Shown here piece by piece: positions 25,759 to 35,000 of a stretch of DNA of 64,000 nucleotides. This DNA is from Qipengyuania sp. SS22 (lineage in GTDB: Bacteria > Pseudomonadota > Alphaproteobacteria > Sphingomonadales > Sphingomonadaceae), in assembly GCF_025736935.1 (NCBI RefSeq), contig NZ_CP107048.1, forward strand, positions 124,001 to 188,000, in the 5' to 3' direction. How positions within the stretch are numbered: position 1 is the stretch's first letter; every line of letters begins with the position of its first letter. A program made the position numbers and the translations under genes. The notes under the pieces are model-generated. The model made no database searches, was not told the DNA's origin, and saw only the letters and a list, made by a program, of their open reading frames with translations.

Positions 25759-27114
25759 CTACTCGCGTTTGTTTGCGGTCGTTGCTGCTTCGGGAGATAG
25801 CGCTTCCATGCTGGTATCCTGCCCGGCATGGACATGCGCGCGGCGGTTCTCGACATGGCGGATAAGCGGGCCTGAGACGACGCCATGAACCACGATCGAT
25901 AGCAGGATCGCAAAGCTGACCGTGGCCCATAGCAGTTCGATCTGGGCGAAATCGGCGTGGTTCTGACCATAGGCGAGATAATAGATCGAGCCCATCCCGC
26001 GCACCCCGAGGAACGCCACCGCCAGCTTGCCGACCATTGGGAGATCGCAGTTCAGCTCCGCCAGCAGGCCCGCAATCGGGCGGATGATGAAGATCAGCGC
26101 AATTCCGACCAGCGCAGCGGGCCAGGTCAGCGCGGACAGCACGCCGCTTGCCAGCATCGCTCCAAAGCCAAACAGGACCGCGACCAGCACGATCTGCTCG
26201 ATCTGGTCGATGAAGTGGTGGCTGATCTTGTGATAGCGGCTGCGGTTCTCGCGCTGGCGCGCGGTCACCGCGCCGACAAACACCGCGAGGAAGCCGTAGC
26301 CTTCGACCAGCTCGGCCAGTCCATAGGCGAGCAGCAGCGTGCCGAGCACGATCAGCCCTTCGCTGGTCGAATAGCTGGGCTGGGCGGTGCTCTCGCTGGC
26401 TTCGTCGATCTCCTCCATCGGGGAATCGGCTTCGCGTTCGAAGACATACCACGAGCCAATGCGGCCGACGGCCCAGCCGACCGCGCAGCCCATCACGATC
26501 CGCCAGCCGAGATCGAGCGCGGCCCATTCAAGCGTCCAGCCACCCAGCGCGGTCATCCCGACTGCGGCGATCGCCAGATAGGTAAAAGGGAAGGCGAAGC
26601 CATCATTGAGCCCGGCTTCCACCGTCAGGCTGAAACGGACATCGTGCCGCTGGTCCTCGCCTGGCGGGCCGACCTGCACGCTGCGCGCCAACACCGGATC
26701 GGTCGGGGCCAGAGCTGCGCCCAGCAGGATCGCGCTGGCGGGGGCCAGTCCCAGGCCCCACCAGCCGAGCAGCGCAACCGCGCCGATCGTCAGCGGCATG
26801 GCGATCACCAACAGCGGCCAGATCTGGCGCCAGTTGACCCAGCTGACCGGCCGGTCGATCGCGATCCCGGCTGCCATCAGCGAAGCGATGACAATGAACT
26901 CGGTGGCATATTCCAGCGTGATCGCATCGAACCCGTCGACCGTCGGGTTGAAATGCGGGAGCCCCAGCGGCAGCGACCACACCGCGAACCCGACCGCGAT
27001 ATAAAGGATCGGCAGCGACAGCCAGTAGCGCGCCAACCACCGTTCGAGCGTGACCGCCAGCGTCAGCCCGGCGCCGAAAACGACGAACATCACGATACGC
27101 GGATCGAATTCCAA
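25759..27114 (-). CDS. CPA1-type cation:proton antiporter
   Basis: A 451-residue Na+(K+)/H+ antiporter with about 12 membrane segments. Motifs of the NhaP/CPA1 family are visible: GAALAPTDPVLARSV in TM5 and the ion-binding Asn-Asp in EAGLNDGFAFP in TM6. A hydrophilic loop (about 225-260) rich in Glu/Ser and a short cytoplasmic tail are present. The start is TTG at 27114, behind GGGAG with 6-nt spacing. It exports Na+ or K+ in exchange for protons. It sits on the opposite strand between tig and clpP, beside a TonB receptor transcribed the same way 54 bp upstream, so the two may form a unit. Confidence 0.92.
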   Translation of the reverse strand: MEFDPRIVMFVVFGAGLTLAVTLERWLARYWLSLPILYIAVGFAVWSLPLGLPHFNPTVDGFDAITLEYATEFIVIASLMAAGIAIDRPVSWVNWRQIWPLLVIAMPLTIGAVALLGWWGLGLAPASAILLGAALAPTDPVLARSVQVGPPGEDQRHDVRFSLTVEAGLNDGFAFPFTYLAIAAVGMTALGGWTLEWAALDLGWRIVMGCAVGWAVGRIGSWYVFEREADSPMEEIDEASESTAQPSYSTSEGLIVLGTLLLAYGLAELVEGYGFLAVFVGAVTARQRENRSRYHKISHHFIDQIEQIVLVAVLFGFGAMLASGVLSALTWPAALVGIALIFIIRPIAGLLAELNCDLPMVGKLAVAFLGVRGMGSIYYLAYGQNHADFAQIELLWATVSFAILLSIVVHGVVSGPLIRHVENRRAHVHAGQDTSMEALSPEAATTANKRE

Positions 27115-27168
27115 GATGATCTCCCTTGTTCCGCCTAACGCGCGGAACGGGGGAGGGGTCCGCGGGAC

Positions 27169-29265
27169 CTAGAAATCTCCGCTGACAGTCAGACGGAAGA
27201 TCGGGCCGATGCGGCGGTCCTGATACTCCCCGAAGCGAATCTCGCCATCGGGCCGCTCGCCTTCGTAGACCGTGCGGCGGAAGTAATTGCGCGCACCCAG
27301 CAGATTGCTCGCCCGGGCCTGAACCGTGAGGCCGAATACATCCTTGTGCTCGATAAACAGCCCGCCCCACACAGGGCCTTCCCATTCGCGGCCCTCTTCG
27401 TATCGCCGCGCATAGGGGGCCGGGTCATCGTGATCGAGACTGGCACCCCAGGCCCAGGCACTGCCGGGGACATCGTGGCGAAAATCGATCTCGAATGCGC
27501 CCTCCTGATCGTAGGAGAACGGCCGCTCCAGACCAGTGAAAGGATCGGTGACATTCATGAACCGCTTGATCACCTCGACATCGAGCCGTGCCCCGCGAAA
27601 TCCGATCGGATCGAGATTGAGCGTCGCATTGGCCTGCAAATGGAGCCGGTCCGCATCGCCGATATTGCCGCGCGCCTCGCCACCATTGGGCAGCGGGAAC
27701 CAGTCGATGAAATCTTCGAACCACGCCTTGCGCGCTTCCAGCTTGATCGAGCCCCACGGACCGAAGGTCTTGTTGGCTTCGATCTCGACATTGTAGCTCT
27801 GGTAGGGAACGAGCTCGTTATTGCCGCCGTTCTGATTATCGTTGTTGAGCGATACCGAAGCGAGGAAATCGCCGAAAGACAACTGGCTGACGCGTTTTGC
27901 CAGAGTGACCGAGACGTCGAAATCGGCGCGCGGTTTCCAGGTCGCGGCGAACGAACCTTTGGGTCGCTTGAAGCTGCGCGAATTGGCGGCAAAGCCGGTC
28001 TGCTCAATGGTCGAAAATTCCATCGCCCCGATCAGCTGGACCGACAGCGTAGGTGACAGGGAACGCGAGACGCTGAGGCTGGCTTCATAGCGATCTTCGG
28101 TGACCCCGCCGGTGCCTTGCGGGAAGGCGCGCTCGACGAATTCGTCGCCGGCTTCCAGTTCGAATAGCCTCGACCGCCGGTCGAGCCGGTTGAAGGCGGC
28201 CTCGCCCGATAGCTGCCAGTCGGCCTTCCACAACCGCCAGTCATATTCAAAGCGGCCGATGCGCTCGCCTTCGCCGTTGGTCTGCTGGAAACGCGAACCC
28301 CGCGACGGGCTCCCGTCGGAGAACCTGTCGATCAGCATTGAGGAGTAGTTCTCGCGCTCGAACCGCTCGAGGCCGATCAGCTTGAGCAAGCCGGGGCCGA
28401 AGGGAAACTGGATGTCACCGCCCAGCTCGTAGAAGGGGCCGTCTTCATCGGTCCGCGATTCTCGGGTGCGGGTCTCGCCCGATGCGCGCGTACCGGTCTC
28501 GGGTTCCTGACGGGAATAATAGTCGACGCCGTAGCTGAGGTTGAGATTGGCCAGTACGCCGCCGCCGAAATCGTAGGAAAAGGCGGTCGAAAGCTTGGGA
28601 TTGTCGAACCGGCCCGAAAACTTGGTGTCCTGCAGTTCGAGTAGGGCGCCGTCGCGGTCGGTAATGGTGACCGGCCCATCGGCGCCGAACCGGTTGTTCT
28701 CGTTCGACAGCGAGACCGTGTAATCGAGCGCGCCGCTGCTGCCGACTACCGAGATTTCGCCGCCATAAAGCTGCGCCGCGGTGTTGTACGGGCGGAAACC
28801 GGTGGTCCATTCAAACTGTCCGGAGGCGCCGTCGCTTGTATAGACGACGTTGGCAACCTGTCCGGTCAGCCCCGGAATGCTGGTGGCATTGCCGTCGAGG
28901 ATCTCGATCCGCACCACATCGGGGGCGGGTATGCGGCGCAGCTGGTCGCGCACGCTTTCGGACTTGCTCGACAGGCGCTCGCCATTGACGATCACGTTCT
29001 GCGTCGCCTGGCCAAGCCCGCGCTGGCCCTGGTCGTTACCGCCGCTGATCGAGAAGCCGGGGATGCGATCGACCATGTCGAGCGCATTGCGCGGTGCGAA
29101 CTGGTCGAAATAGACCGGCTCGAACACCTGCGCGCCCGTAGTTGGCGCGGTGGCCGCGGTAGCGGTGTCCGCCACATCGTCGCTGCCTTGCGCATGGGCC
29201 GGGGCGTGGGCTGCAGTAGCCAGTGCAAGGGTAAACGCCGCCAGCGTCAACGAACGTAAAGTCAT
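27169..29265 (-). CDS. TonB-dependent receptor-like outer membrane protein
   Basis: A 698-residue outer-membrane protein with signal peptide (MTLRSLTLAAFTLALATAA, ending HAQ) and a plug domain: NALDMVDRIPGFSISGG, NVIVNGERLSSKS, then VRIEILDGNATSIPGLTGQ. The classical FGxxxxGG plug motif is replaced by this DGN...GLTG variant. The barrel ends in Phe. This subtype is common in sphingomonads, where substrates are unknown. A GGGGAGG site precedes the ATG at 29265. It lies between tig and clpP on the opposite strand, upstream of the antiporter by 54 bp. Confidence 0.88.
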   Translation of the reverse strand: MTLRSLTLAAFTLALATAAHAPAHAQGSDDVADTATAATAPTTGAQVFEPVYFDQFAPRNALDMVDRIPGFSISGGNDQGQRGLGQATQNVIVNGERLSSKSESVRDQLRRIPAPDVVRIEILDGNATSIPGLTGQVANVVYTSDGASGQFEWTTGFRPYNTAAQLYGGEISVVGSSGALDYTVSLSNENNRFGADGPVTITDRDGALLELQDTKFSGRFDNPKLSTAFSYDFGGGVLANLNLSYGVDYYSRQEPETGTRASGETRTRESRTDEDGPFYELGGDIQFPFGPGLLKLIGLERFERENYSSMLIDRFSDGSPSRGSRFQQTNGEGERIGRFEYDWRLWKADWQLSGEAAFNRLDRRSRLFELEAGDEFVERAFPQGTGGVTEDRYEASLSVSRSLSPTLSVQLIGAMEFSTIEQTGFAANSRSFKRPKGSFAATWKPRADFDVSVTLAKRVSQLSFGDFLASVSLNNDNQNGGNNELVPYQSYNVEIEANKTFGPWGSIKLEARKAWFEDFIDWFPLPNGGEARGNIGDADRLHLQANATLNLDPIGFRGARLDVEVIKRFMNVTDPFTGLERPFSYDQEGAFEIDFRHDVPGSAWAWGASLDHDDPAPYARRYEEGREWEGPVWGGLFIEHKDVFGLTVQARASNLLGARNYFRRTVYEGERPDGEIRFGEYQDRRIGPIFRLTVSGDF

Positions 29266-29532
29266 GGTTTAATAGCCTCCCCGCCATCTCGTTGAGCGTT
29301 CGTCTACGAGTGTAGGCGAAAGGGCCAACGACGCCTCGACCGATGTCGTTCCACGTCCGACAAACGGATTCGGGGCAGCAACCTGTGCTGTATGTCTCTC
29401 TATATGGGCCGAGAAAGTGACCCGATCTTGGCCGCATCTGACATATCCGCGGCTTTCGAGGGTTAAGGCCCTTGAACATCCCGGGATGCATGGCGACATA
29501 GGCGGCCAATCGACCCGACAAAAGGACTATTC

Positions 29533-30228
29533 ATGATCGACCTGTTCGGCAGCAACGCCCACGGCGCGCAGGGCCAGTTCACCACCGATCCCGTAACCGG
29601 TGCGCTCGTGCCCGTGGTGGTCGAACAGACCAGCCGCGGCGAACGCAGCTTCGACATCTTCAGCCGCCTGCTGCGCGAACGTATCGTGTTCGTGACCGGC
29701 CAGGTCGAAGACGGCATGGCTTCGCTCATCACCGCGCAGCTGCTGTTCCTTGAAAGCGAGAACCCGTCGAAGCCGATCAGCATGTACATCAACTCGCCGG
29801 GCGGCGTGGTGACTGCCGGCATGGCGATTCACGACACGATGCAGTATATCAAGCCGCGCGTGTCGACGGTGTGCATGGGCCAGGCTGCCAGCATGGGTTC
29901 GTTCCTGCTTGCGGCGGGCGAACCGGGCATGCGGATCGCGCTGCCCAATGCGCGGATCATGGTCCACCAGCCTTCGGGCGGAGCACGCGGCATGGCCTCG
30001 GATATCGAGATCCAGGCCCGCGAGATCCTGCGCATCAAGAAGCGCATGAACGACCTTTATGTGAAATACACCGGCCAGAGCCTCGACGATATCGAGAAGG
30101 CGATGGATCGCGATACCTTCCTCGAAGCCGATGAGGCGATGAAGTTCGGTATCGTCGACAAGGTATTCGAAACCCGTCCCGAATCCGAAAACGGCGATGC
30201 CGAAGGTTCGGGCGGCGCGCCCGAATAG
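29533..30228 (+). CDS. clpP: ATP-dependent Clp protease proteolytic subunit
   Basis: A 231-residue serine protease that forms the double-heptameric chamber used by ClpX and ClpA. The catalytic Ser is S120 in GQAASMGSF, and the His is H145 in ARIMVHQP; the Asp lies in the MDRDTF region. Length is slightly over the E. coli enzyme, with an acidic C-terminal tail. Upstream, CTTGAA (29471-29476) and GACATA (29494-29499), 17 bp apart, loosely resemble an alphaproteobacterial RpoH promoter. A palindromic stem-loop separates it from clpX, which lies 188 bp downstream. Confidence 0.96.
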   Translation: MIDLFGSNAHGAQGQFTTDPVTGALVPVVVEQTSRGERSFDIFSRLLRERIVFVTGQVEDGMASLITAQLLFLESENPSKPISMYINSPGGVVTAGMAIHDTMQYIKPRVSTVCMGQAASMGSFLLAAGEPGMRIALPNARIMVHQPSGGARGMASDIEIQAREILRIKKRMNDLYVKYTGQSLDDIEKAMDRDTFLEADEAMKFGIVDKVFETRPESENGDAEGSGGAPE

Positions 30229-30243
30229 GACGGCACCCAGATT

Positions 30244-30270
30244 CCCGCGCGGGTAGTGTGCCCGCGCGGG
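30244..30270 (+). terminator. Stem-loop between clpP and clpX
   Basis: CCCGCGCGGG occurs twice, 7 nt apart. Since the 10-mer is itself palindromic, the copies form a perfect 10-bp stem. There is no clear T run, so it may be a partial terminator or an mRNA-stabilising hairpin. Confidence 0.55.
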
Positions 30271-30313
30271 ACTGTTGCAAGAATGTCGTAGGAATTGGGC
30301 AACCCTGCCGCTT

Positions 30314-30379
30314 CAGACTGTGGCAAGGGGTGTGTGATACCTGGGATATTGACCCATAACCCATGGCCCCTACAGTCTG
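30314..30379 (+). promoter_or_regulatory. Inverted repeat in the clpX leader
   Basis: CAGACTGT at 30314-30321 pairs with ACAGTCTG at 30372-30379, and GGGG at 30327 can pair with CCCC at 30367. The enclosed 35-50 nt ends 38 nt before clpX. This could be an RNA structure or an operator; function is unknown. Confidence 0.35.
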
Positions 30380-30416
30380 GAGCCTACTGATGGGGACGCG
30401 GGAAAGACGTTAGGAT

Positions 30417-31682
30417 ATGACCAAGTTGAGCGGAACCGACAGCAAATCGACCCTGTATTGCAGCTTTTGCGGCAAGTCGCAGCACGAGGTGAGGAAGCTC
30501 ATCGCGGGCCCGACCGTGTTCATCTGCGACGAATGTGTCGAACTGTGTAACGACATCATTCGCGAAGAAACCAAGGCAGGACTGGCCGGCAAGAAGGAAG
30601 GCGATGTTCCCACGCCGGCCGAAATCTGCGCCACGCTCGCCGATTATGTGATCGGGCAAGAGCGCGCCAAGCGCGTCCTCTCGGTCGCGGTGCACAACCA
30701 CTACAAGCGGTTGAAGCATGGCGCGAAGGCCGGCGATGTCGAACTGGCCAAGTCGAACATCCTGCTCGTCGGTCCGACGGGATCGGGCAAGACGCTGCTG
30801 GCACAGACGCTGGCGCGCACTTTCGACGTGCCTTTCACTATGGCCGATGCGACCACTCTGACCGAAGCCGGTTACGTGGGCGAGGACGTGGAAAACATCA
30901 TCCTCAAGCTGCTCCAGTCGTCCGACTACAACGTCGAGAAGGCGCAGCACGGCATCGTCTATATCGACGAGATCGACAAGATCACGCGCAAGGCGGAAAA
31001 CCCCTCGATCACGCGCGACGTATCGGGCGAGGGCGTCCAGCAGGCGCTGCTCAAGCTGATGGAAGGCACTACCGCTTCGGTCCCGCCGCAGGGCGGGCGC
31101 AAGCATCCGCAGCAGGAATTCCTGCAGGTGGACACGACCAATATCCTGTTTATCTGCGGCGGTGCCTTCGCCGGGCTCGACAAGATCATCGGCGATCGCC
31201 TGCAGAAGCGCTCGATCGGCTTCGGCGCGCATGTCGCCGATCCGGACAAGCGCCGGGTGGGTGAACTGCTCGAGAAGAGCGAACCGGAAGATCTGCTCAA
31301 GTTTGGCCTGATACCCGAATTCGTCGGCCGCCTGCCGGTCATCGCCACGCTGCACGACCTCGATGTCGACGCGCTGGTGACGATCCTGCAGGAACCGAAG
31401 AACGCGATCGCCAAGCAGTATCACAAGCTGTTCGAGCTCGAGGATGTCGAGCTGACCTTTACCGACGAAGCGCTGCGCGCGATCGCCGAACGCGCGATCA
31501 AGCGCAAGACCGGCGCCCGCGGATTGCGTTCGATCGTCGAAGGTATCCTGCTCGACACGATGTTCGACCTGCCCGACATGGACGGGGTGACCGAGATCGT
31601 GATCGACAAGGACGTGGTCGAAGGCAAGAAAGAGCCGATCCAGGTTCATGGCGGCAAGAAGGACGAGGAAGAAGCCGCCTGA
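30417..31682 (+). CDS. clpX: ClpX ATPase/unfoldase of ClpXP
   Basis: A 421-residue AAA+ unfoldase that feeds proteins to ClpP, including cell-cycle regulators in this class. The N-terminal zinc domain has C15, C18, C37 and C40. Walker A is GPTGSGKT, Walker B follows as [10 protein letters not shown], and the pore and sensor motifs are present ([20 protein letters not shown]). Length is normal. The stop overlaps the apparent start of the frameshifted phosphatase relic. The 188-bp gap from clpP holds a stem-loop and an inverted repeat, so separate control of clpX is possible. Confidence 0.97.
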   Translation: MTKLSGTDSKSTLYCSFCGKSQHEVRKLIAGPTVFICDECVELCNDIIREETKAGLAGKKEGDVPTPAEICATLADYVIGQERAKRVLSVAVHNHYKRLKHGAKAGDVELAKSNILLVGPTGSGKTLLAQTLARTFDVPFTMADATTLTEAGYVGEDVENIILKLLQSSDYNVEKAQHGIVYIDEIDKITRKAENPSITRDVSGEGVQQALLKLMEGTTASVPPQGGRKHPQQEFLQVDTTNILFICGGAFAGLDKIIGDRLQKRSIGFGAHVADPDKRRVGELLEKSEPEDLLKFGLIPEFVGRLPVIATLHDLDVDALVTILQEPKNAIAKQYHKLFELEDVELTFTDEALRAIAERAIKRKTGARGLRSIVEGILLDTMFDLPDMDGVTEIVIDKDVVEGKKEPIQVHGGKKDEEEAA

Positions 31683-32007
31683 CCAGGCAGCGCTTCCTGT
31701 CCGCCTGCGGAAAGAACCGCTGGCGAAGTCCGACAGCAGAGCATTTTTTTCCGGCAGGAAGGGCGTGGATGTCCTTTCTGCCGGAATTGCATCCGAAGCC
31801 GACACGCCGCTCGATGACGAGTTGGTGCGGTGGGCGGATCGGGTCTTCGTGATGGAAGACAGGCACCGGACCGCCATCCGGCGGCAGTTCAGGGCGTTGC
31901 TGGGTTCGACACCGATCGTCTGCCTCGGGATACCCGATCGCTATCGGTTCATGGACCCCCAGCTGGTCGACTTGCTCGAACGCAAGGTGGCGCGGTTTGT
32001 CGGCTAA
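31679..32007 (+). pseudogene. Frameshifted low-molecular-weight phosphatase-like gene
   Basis: Two adjacent reading frames together encode a protein of the small (about 105-residue) LMW tyrosine-phosphatase-like family. The first frame gives RFLSACGKNRWRSPTAEHFF, with the CX5R-SP active-site loop (Cys codon at 31706, Arg at 31724). The second gives SGRKGVDVLSAGIASEAD, RWADRVFVME and VCLGIPDRYRFMDPQL, to the TAA at 32005. They join at a run of seven T (31744-31750); one more T would restore one frame. No ATG opens the first frame; a CTG at 31679, overlapping the clpX stop, sits where the start should be. It is either a decayed gene, a homopolymer sequencing error, or slippage. An ATG at 31648 gives only an out-of-frame N-terminus. 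Confidence 0.8.
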
Positions 32008-32033
32008 GGCGGCTTGGTACTCGCCATAAAAAA

Positions 32034-32066
32034 CCCCGCCCGGCCTCTGCTGAGCGCCGGACGGGG
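32034..32066. terminator. Bidirectional terminator between convergent genes
   Basis: Stem CCCCGCCCGGC / GCCGGACGGGG with one mismatch and an 11-nt loop. AAAAAA precedes it, giving a T run on the minus strand. It is the same type of stem as the one at 13819. Confidence 0.7.
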
Positions 32067-32122
32067 ACAGTGGAGTGCCGGGCGGAGATGGAAGTGACCC
32101 GATCGGCACCCGTGGGGATGGG

Positions 32123-32704
32123 TTAGCCGGGCAGGAAAACGCCGTCGGTCACGTGGATCACGCCATTGGCGGTGTCGACATCGGCCTGCACCACCTTGGT
32201 TTCGCGGCCCGCGCCGTCGGTGACCACGATGGTGTGCCCGTCGAAGCGCGCGCTCAGCGTCTCGCCGGCGACGGTCGTGAATTCATAACTTCCGCCCGCG
32301 CTGCGGATCGCCTGCGTCAGCGCTGCGGCCGAAACCCGTCCTGCGACCACGTGATAGGTCAGGATGGAGGTCAGCTGGCCCTTGTTCTCGGGCCTCAGCA
32401 GCGTGTCCACCGTACCCGTCGGCAGCGCGGCAAAAGCGTCGTCGGTCGGGGCGAAGACCGTATAGGGGCCAGGGGCAGACAGCGTATCGACGAGGTCGGC
32501 GGCCTTGACCGCCGCGACCAGCGTGCCGTGAACGCCCGTGCCCATCGCGGTCTCGACAATGTTCGGCTGGCTGGTCTCGGCCGCCTTGGCGTGATGGTCG
32601 GCAACTGCGGGGGTACCGGCCATGAGGGCGAAACTGCCCATGGCGGCAATCGATGCGAAGGCTGCGGCCTTGAGCTTGCTGGAAATCGGCCTAGAAATCG
32701 ACAT
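32123..32704 (-). CDS. Secreted fasciclin-domain protein
   Basis: A 193-residue exported protein with an N-terminal signal sequence (cut near PAVADHH) and one fasciclin (FAS1) domain. The FAS1 motifs are present: TLVAAVKAADLVDTLSAPGP, TVFAPTDDAFAALP, LTYHVVAGRV and the final GVIHVTDGVFLP. Such proteins mediate adhesion in the periplasm or cell surface. GGAGAG lies 6 nt before the ATG. It follows the anti-sigma gene by 94 bp on the same strand. Fasciclin genes often lie beside ECF sigma/RskA-type pairs, so it is probably a target of that sigma factor, by inference. Confidence 0.9.
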   Translation of the reverse strand: MSISRPISSKLKAAAFASIAAMGSFALMAGTPAVADHHAKAAETSQPNIVETAMGTGVHGTLVAAVKAADLVDTLSAPGPYTVFAPTDDAFAALPTGTVDTLLRPENKGQLTSILTYHVVAGRVSAAALTQAIRSAGGSYEFTTVAGETLSARFDGHTIVVTDGAGRETKVVQADVDTANGVIHVTDGVFLPG

Positions 32705-32798
32705 GTGTAACTCTCCTTATGCGCCAGGCCCCGTCCTGCCTGTGCGCTGAGTTACGCAAGCCGCCGCATGCCGGATGCACACAGCCGCCCAATTTTTC

Positions 32799-33518
32799 TC
32801 AGATCGTGGTGAAACGGGCCTCGGCCACCACCGGACCCGCCCCGGCATCGGCGGGCTTGCCGCCCAATGGCTCGCGGGTGAGCACCAGCTGCGAGCCGTC
32901 GTGCAAGGCCTGCGCGACTGCATCGGGCACATTGTGCGCAACCACTTTGCCGGGTGTCACGATACCCAGCGAAACGAGCTCTCCTTCGGGCGGAACGAAC
33001 CAGATTTCGTGATCGTGGACCCCGTCGGCGGTCAGCCCGATTGCGCCGACCAGCAGGCTGTCTTCGGCGGGGAGATAGGTAAAGTCGAGGCGCAGCGGCG
33101 TTCCCGCGATGGGCATGTTGGCGGCCAGCGGCGGACCGGCGGCGACCGGGCCCTGCGCAATATCGGGCAGCGTATCGCCGGGTCCGGTCAGCTGGGGTAA
33201 TGCGAGAAAGGCCAGCAAGACGGCGGCGGCCGCGCTCAGCCCGCCTGCCCACTGCCAGCGGCGCAGGCTGCGGCGCAGCGAGACCACTTCGGCGCTGCCG
33301 CTATCGCGGGACAGTTCGGCTTCGATCCGCTGCCACACTTCCGCGCGCGGCAGGCGCGGGGGGATGTGATCGGCCAGCGGAGCGAGGCGGTCCTGCCAGA
33401 CATCGACTTCGGCAGCGAACCGGGCATCACTGCCAACGCGCGCACGCGCCGCGAGCAGCTCTTCGCCTTCGAGCAGGCCGAGCGCATATTCGGCGGCGAG
33501 GGTCTGGTCGCCGGTCAT
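32799..33518 (-). CDS. RskA-like membrane anti-sigma factor
   Basis: A 239-residue anti-sigma factor. The N-terminal helical sigma-binding region is EYALGLLEGEELLAARARV followed by AEVDVWQDRLAPLAD. One membrane helix lies near residues 95-112 (GLSAAAAVLLAFLALPQL). The periplasmic C-terminal part is of the RskA type, with YLPAEDSLLVGAIGL and HEIWFVPPEGELVSLG. It should hold the ECF sigma factor at the membrane until cleaved or released by a signal. Its ATG overlaps the sigma-factor stop by 4 nt (ATGA), so the two are made together. The signal sensed is unknown. Confidence 0.9.
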   Translation of the reverse strand: MTGDQTLAAEYALGLLEGEELLAARARVGSDARFAAEVDVWQDRLAPLADHIPPRLPRAEVWQRIEAELSRDSGSAEVVSLRRSLRRWQWAGGLSAAAAVLLAFLALPQLTGPGDTLPDIAQGPVAAGPPLAANMPIAGTPLRLDFTYLPAEDSLLVGAIGLTADGVHDHEIWFVPPEGELVSLGIVTPGKVVAHNVPDAVAQALHDGSQLVLTREPLGGKPADAGAGPVVAEARFTTI

Positions 33519-34084
33519 TCACCCGCCTCCATACAGGCCTTGAGCTTGGCGAGGCCGCGGCGGATCCAGCTTTTCATCGTCCCCAGCGGCACGTCCATGC
33601 GGTCGGCCAGCTCGGCATAGGTACGACCTTCGAAGAATGCCGTCCGGATGGCATCGCGCGGGGTCTCGTCGAGCGTGTCGAGGCAGCCATGCACGCGGGC
33701 TTCGCGTTCGGCGTCGATCAGCATGGTTTCGGCAAGCGGGGTCTCGTCCGCCAATGGTGCCGCCTCGTCCTCGGATACCGAACCCCGGCGCACCTTGCCC
33801 GTGCGCAGGCGATCGATCGCGCGGTTGCGCGCGAATGTCGCCAGCCAGGCAATCGGGCTGGCGCGGTCGGGATCGTAGCGATCCGCGCGCCGCCAGAGGG
33901 TAAGATAGACGTCCTGCAATGCGTCCTCGGCTTCCTTTTCGTCCCCCAAGATACGGTAGCAGATGCCCAATAGTTTCGCCGAGGTCGCGCGGTAGATGTC
34001 CTCCAGCGCCGCGCGGTCGCCGCTGGCGAGCCGGCGCATGGCGGCCTTGAGCCGATCACGGGCTTCCTGGCTCGCCGGTTGCAT
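33515..34084 (-). CDS. ECF-family RNA polymerase sigma factor
   Basis: A 189-residue extracytoplasmic-function sigma factor. Region 2 is clear: LLGICYRILGDEKEAEDALQ then DVYLTLWRRADRYD and PIAWLATFARNRAIDRLR. Region 4 is DTLDETPRDAIRTAFFEGRT, then YAELADRMDVPLGTMKSWIR. No C-terminal extension is present. The ATG at 34084 is chosen because it overlaps the stop of the upstream CDF gene (TGATG); an in-frame TTG at 34102 is less likely. The gene is coupled to its anti-sigma gene at the other end. Pairing with RskA and fasciclin suggests an envelope or oxidative stress response. Confidence 0.93.
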   Translation of the reverse strand: MQPASQEARDRLKAAMRRLASGDRAALEDIYRATSAKLLGICYRILGDEKEAEDALQDVYLTLWRRADRYDPDRASPIAWLATFARNRAIDRLRTGKVRRGSVSEDEAAPLADETPLAETMLIDAEREARVHGCLDTLDETPRDAIRTAFFEGRTYAELADRMDVPLGTMKSWIRRGLAKLKACMEAGE

Positions 34085-34995
34085 CAGCAGCCGCCTGCGC
34101 AATTCGCGCGGGTGGTTTCGATCTGGATGGTCGGGTGGCCGATGCGGTGGTGATGCTCCAGTTCATCCGCCAGTTTGCGCAGGAACGGATCGCCTGGATG
34201 GCCTGCGGGCATCACCAGATGCGCGGTCAGCGCGGTCTCGGTCGTGCTCATCGGCCAGATATGCAGATCGTGTACCGCTTCGACCCCGGGCAGGCTGGCA
34301 AGATAGGTGCGCACCTTGCCCTCCGAAATGCCCTTGGGCACGCCAAGCATGCTCATGGCCACGCTGTCTTTCAGCAGGCCCCAGGTGCCCCAGGCTATCA
34401 CCAGCACGATGCCGAGGCTGACCGCCGGGTCGATCCAGCGCTCACCCGTCATGATGATCGCCACACCCGCGATCACCACGCCCAGACTGACCAGCGCATC
34501 GGCTGCCATGTGCAGGAACGCGCCACGGATGTTGATATCGTGCTGCCCGCGCATGAACAGCGCGGCAGTGCCGGCATTGATGGCGATGCCGATCCCGGCG
34601 ACCACCACCATGGTCTCGCCCGCGACCGGGGCGGGTTCGGCAATCCGGTGGAGCGTTTCGAACAGGATCGCGCCGATCGCCACCAGCAGCAGCCCGGCAT
34701 TGGCCAGCGCGGCGAGGATGGTCGAGCTTTTGTAGCCATAAGTGAACCGCTCCGACGCGGGCCGCTTGGCGGCGACGCTTGCCCCCCATGCGAGCAGCAG
34801 CGCGAGGACATCGGAAAGATTGTGTCCCGCATCGGCGATCAGCGCCATCGAGCCGGAAATCCAGCCGTAGACGGCTTCGATCACCACGAAGGCGGTGTTG
34901 AGGACGATACCGATAAGGAAGGCATTGCCGAAATCGGCGGGCGCATGGCTGTGCCCATGCCCGTGATCATGCGAATGGCTGTGACCCGCTCCCAT
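34084..34995 (-). CDS. CDF-family metal cation efflux protein
   Basis: A 303-residue zinc/cobalt/cadmium exporter of the cation diffusion facilitator family, using proton exchange. Six membrane helices are seen. The metal site is DAGHNLSD in TM2 and HMAADALVS in TM5. The N-terminus is a His-rich metal-binding tail (HSHSHDHGHGHSH). The C-terminal cytoplasmic domain has the HDLHIW motif and ends with a Cys pair. It starts 5 bp after the mtgA stop, and its own stop overlaps the sigma-factor start. Metal stress may therefore be linked to that regulator, or the linkage is simply compact packing. Confidence 0.93.
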   Translation of the reverse strand: MGAGHSHSHDHGHGHSHAPADFGNAFLIGIVLNTAFVVIEAVYGWISGSMALIADAGHNLSDVLALLLAWGASVAAKRPASERFTYGYKSSTILAALANAGLLLVAIGAILFETLHRIAEPAPVAGETMVVVAGIGIAINAGTAALFMRGQHDINIRGAFLHMAADALVSLGVVIAGVAIIMTGERWIDPAVSLGIVLVIAWGTWGLLKDSVAMSMLGVPKGISEGKVRTYLASLPGVEAVHDLHIWPMSTTETALTAHLVMPAGHPGDPFLRKLADELEHHHRIGHPTIQIETTRANCAGGC

Positions 34996-35000
34996 CGACC

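Noticed and set aside
31648..32007. Intact ORF from ATG 31648 as a normal gene
   Set aside because: Its first 30 codons are out of frame with the conserved CX5R active site, which lies in the neighbouring frame; the ATG is inside clpX.
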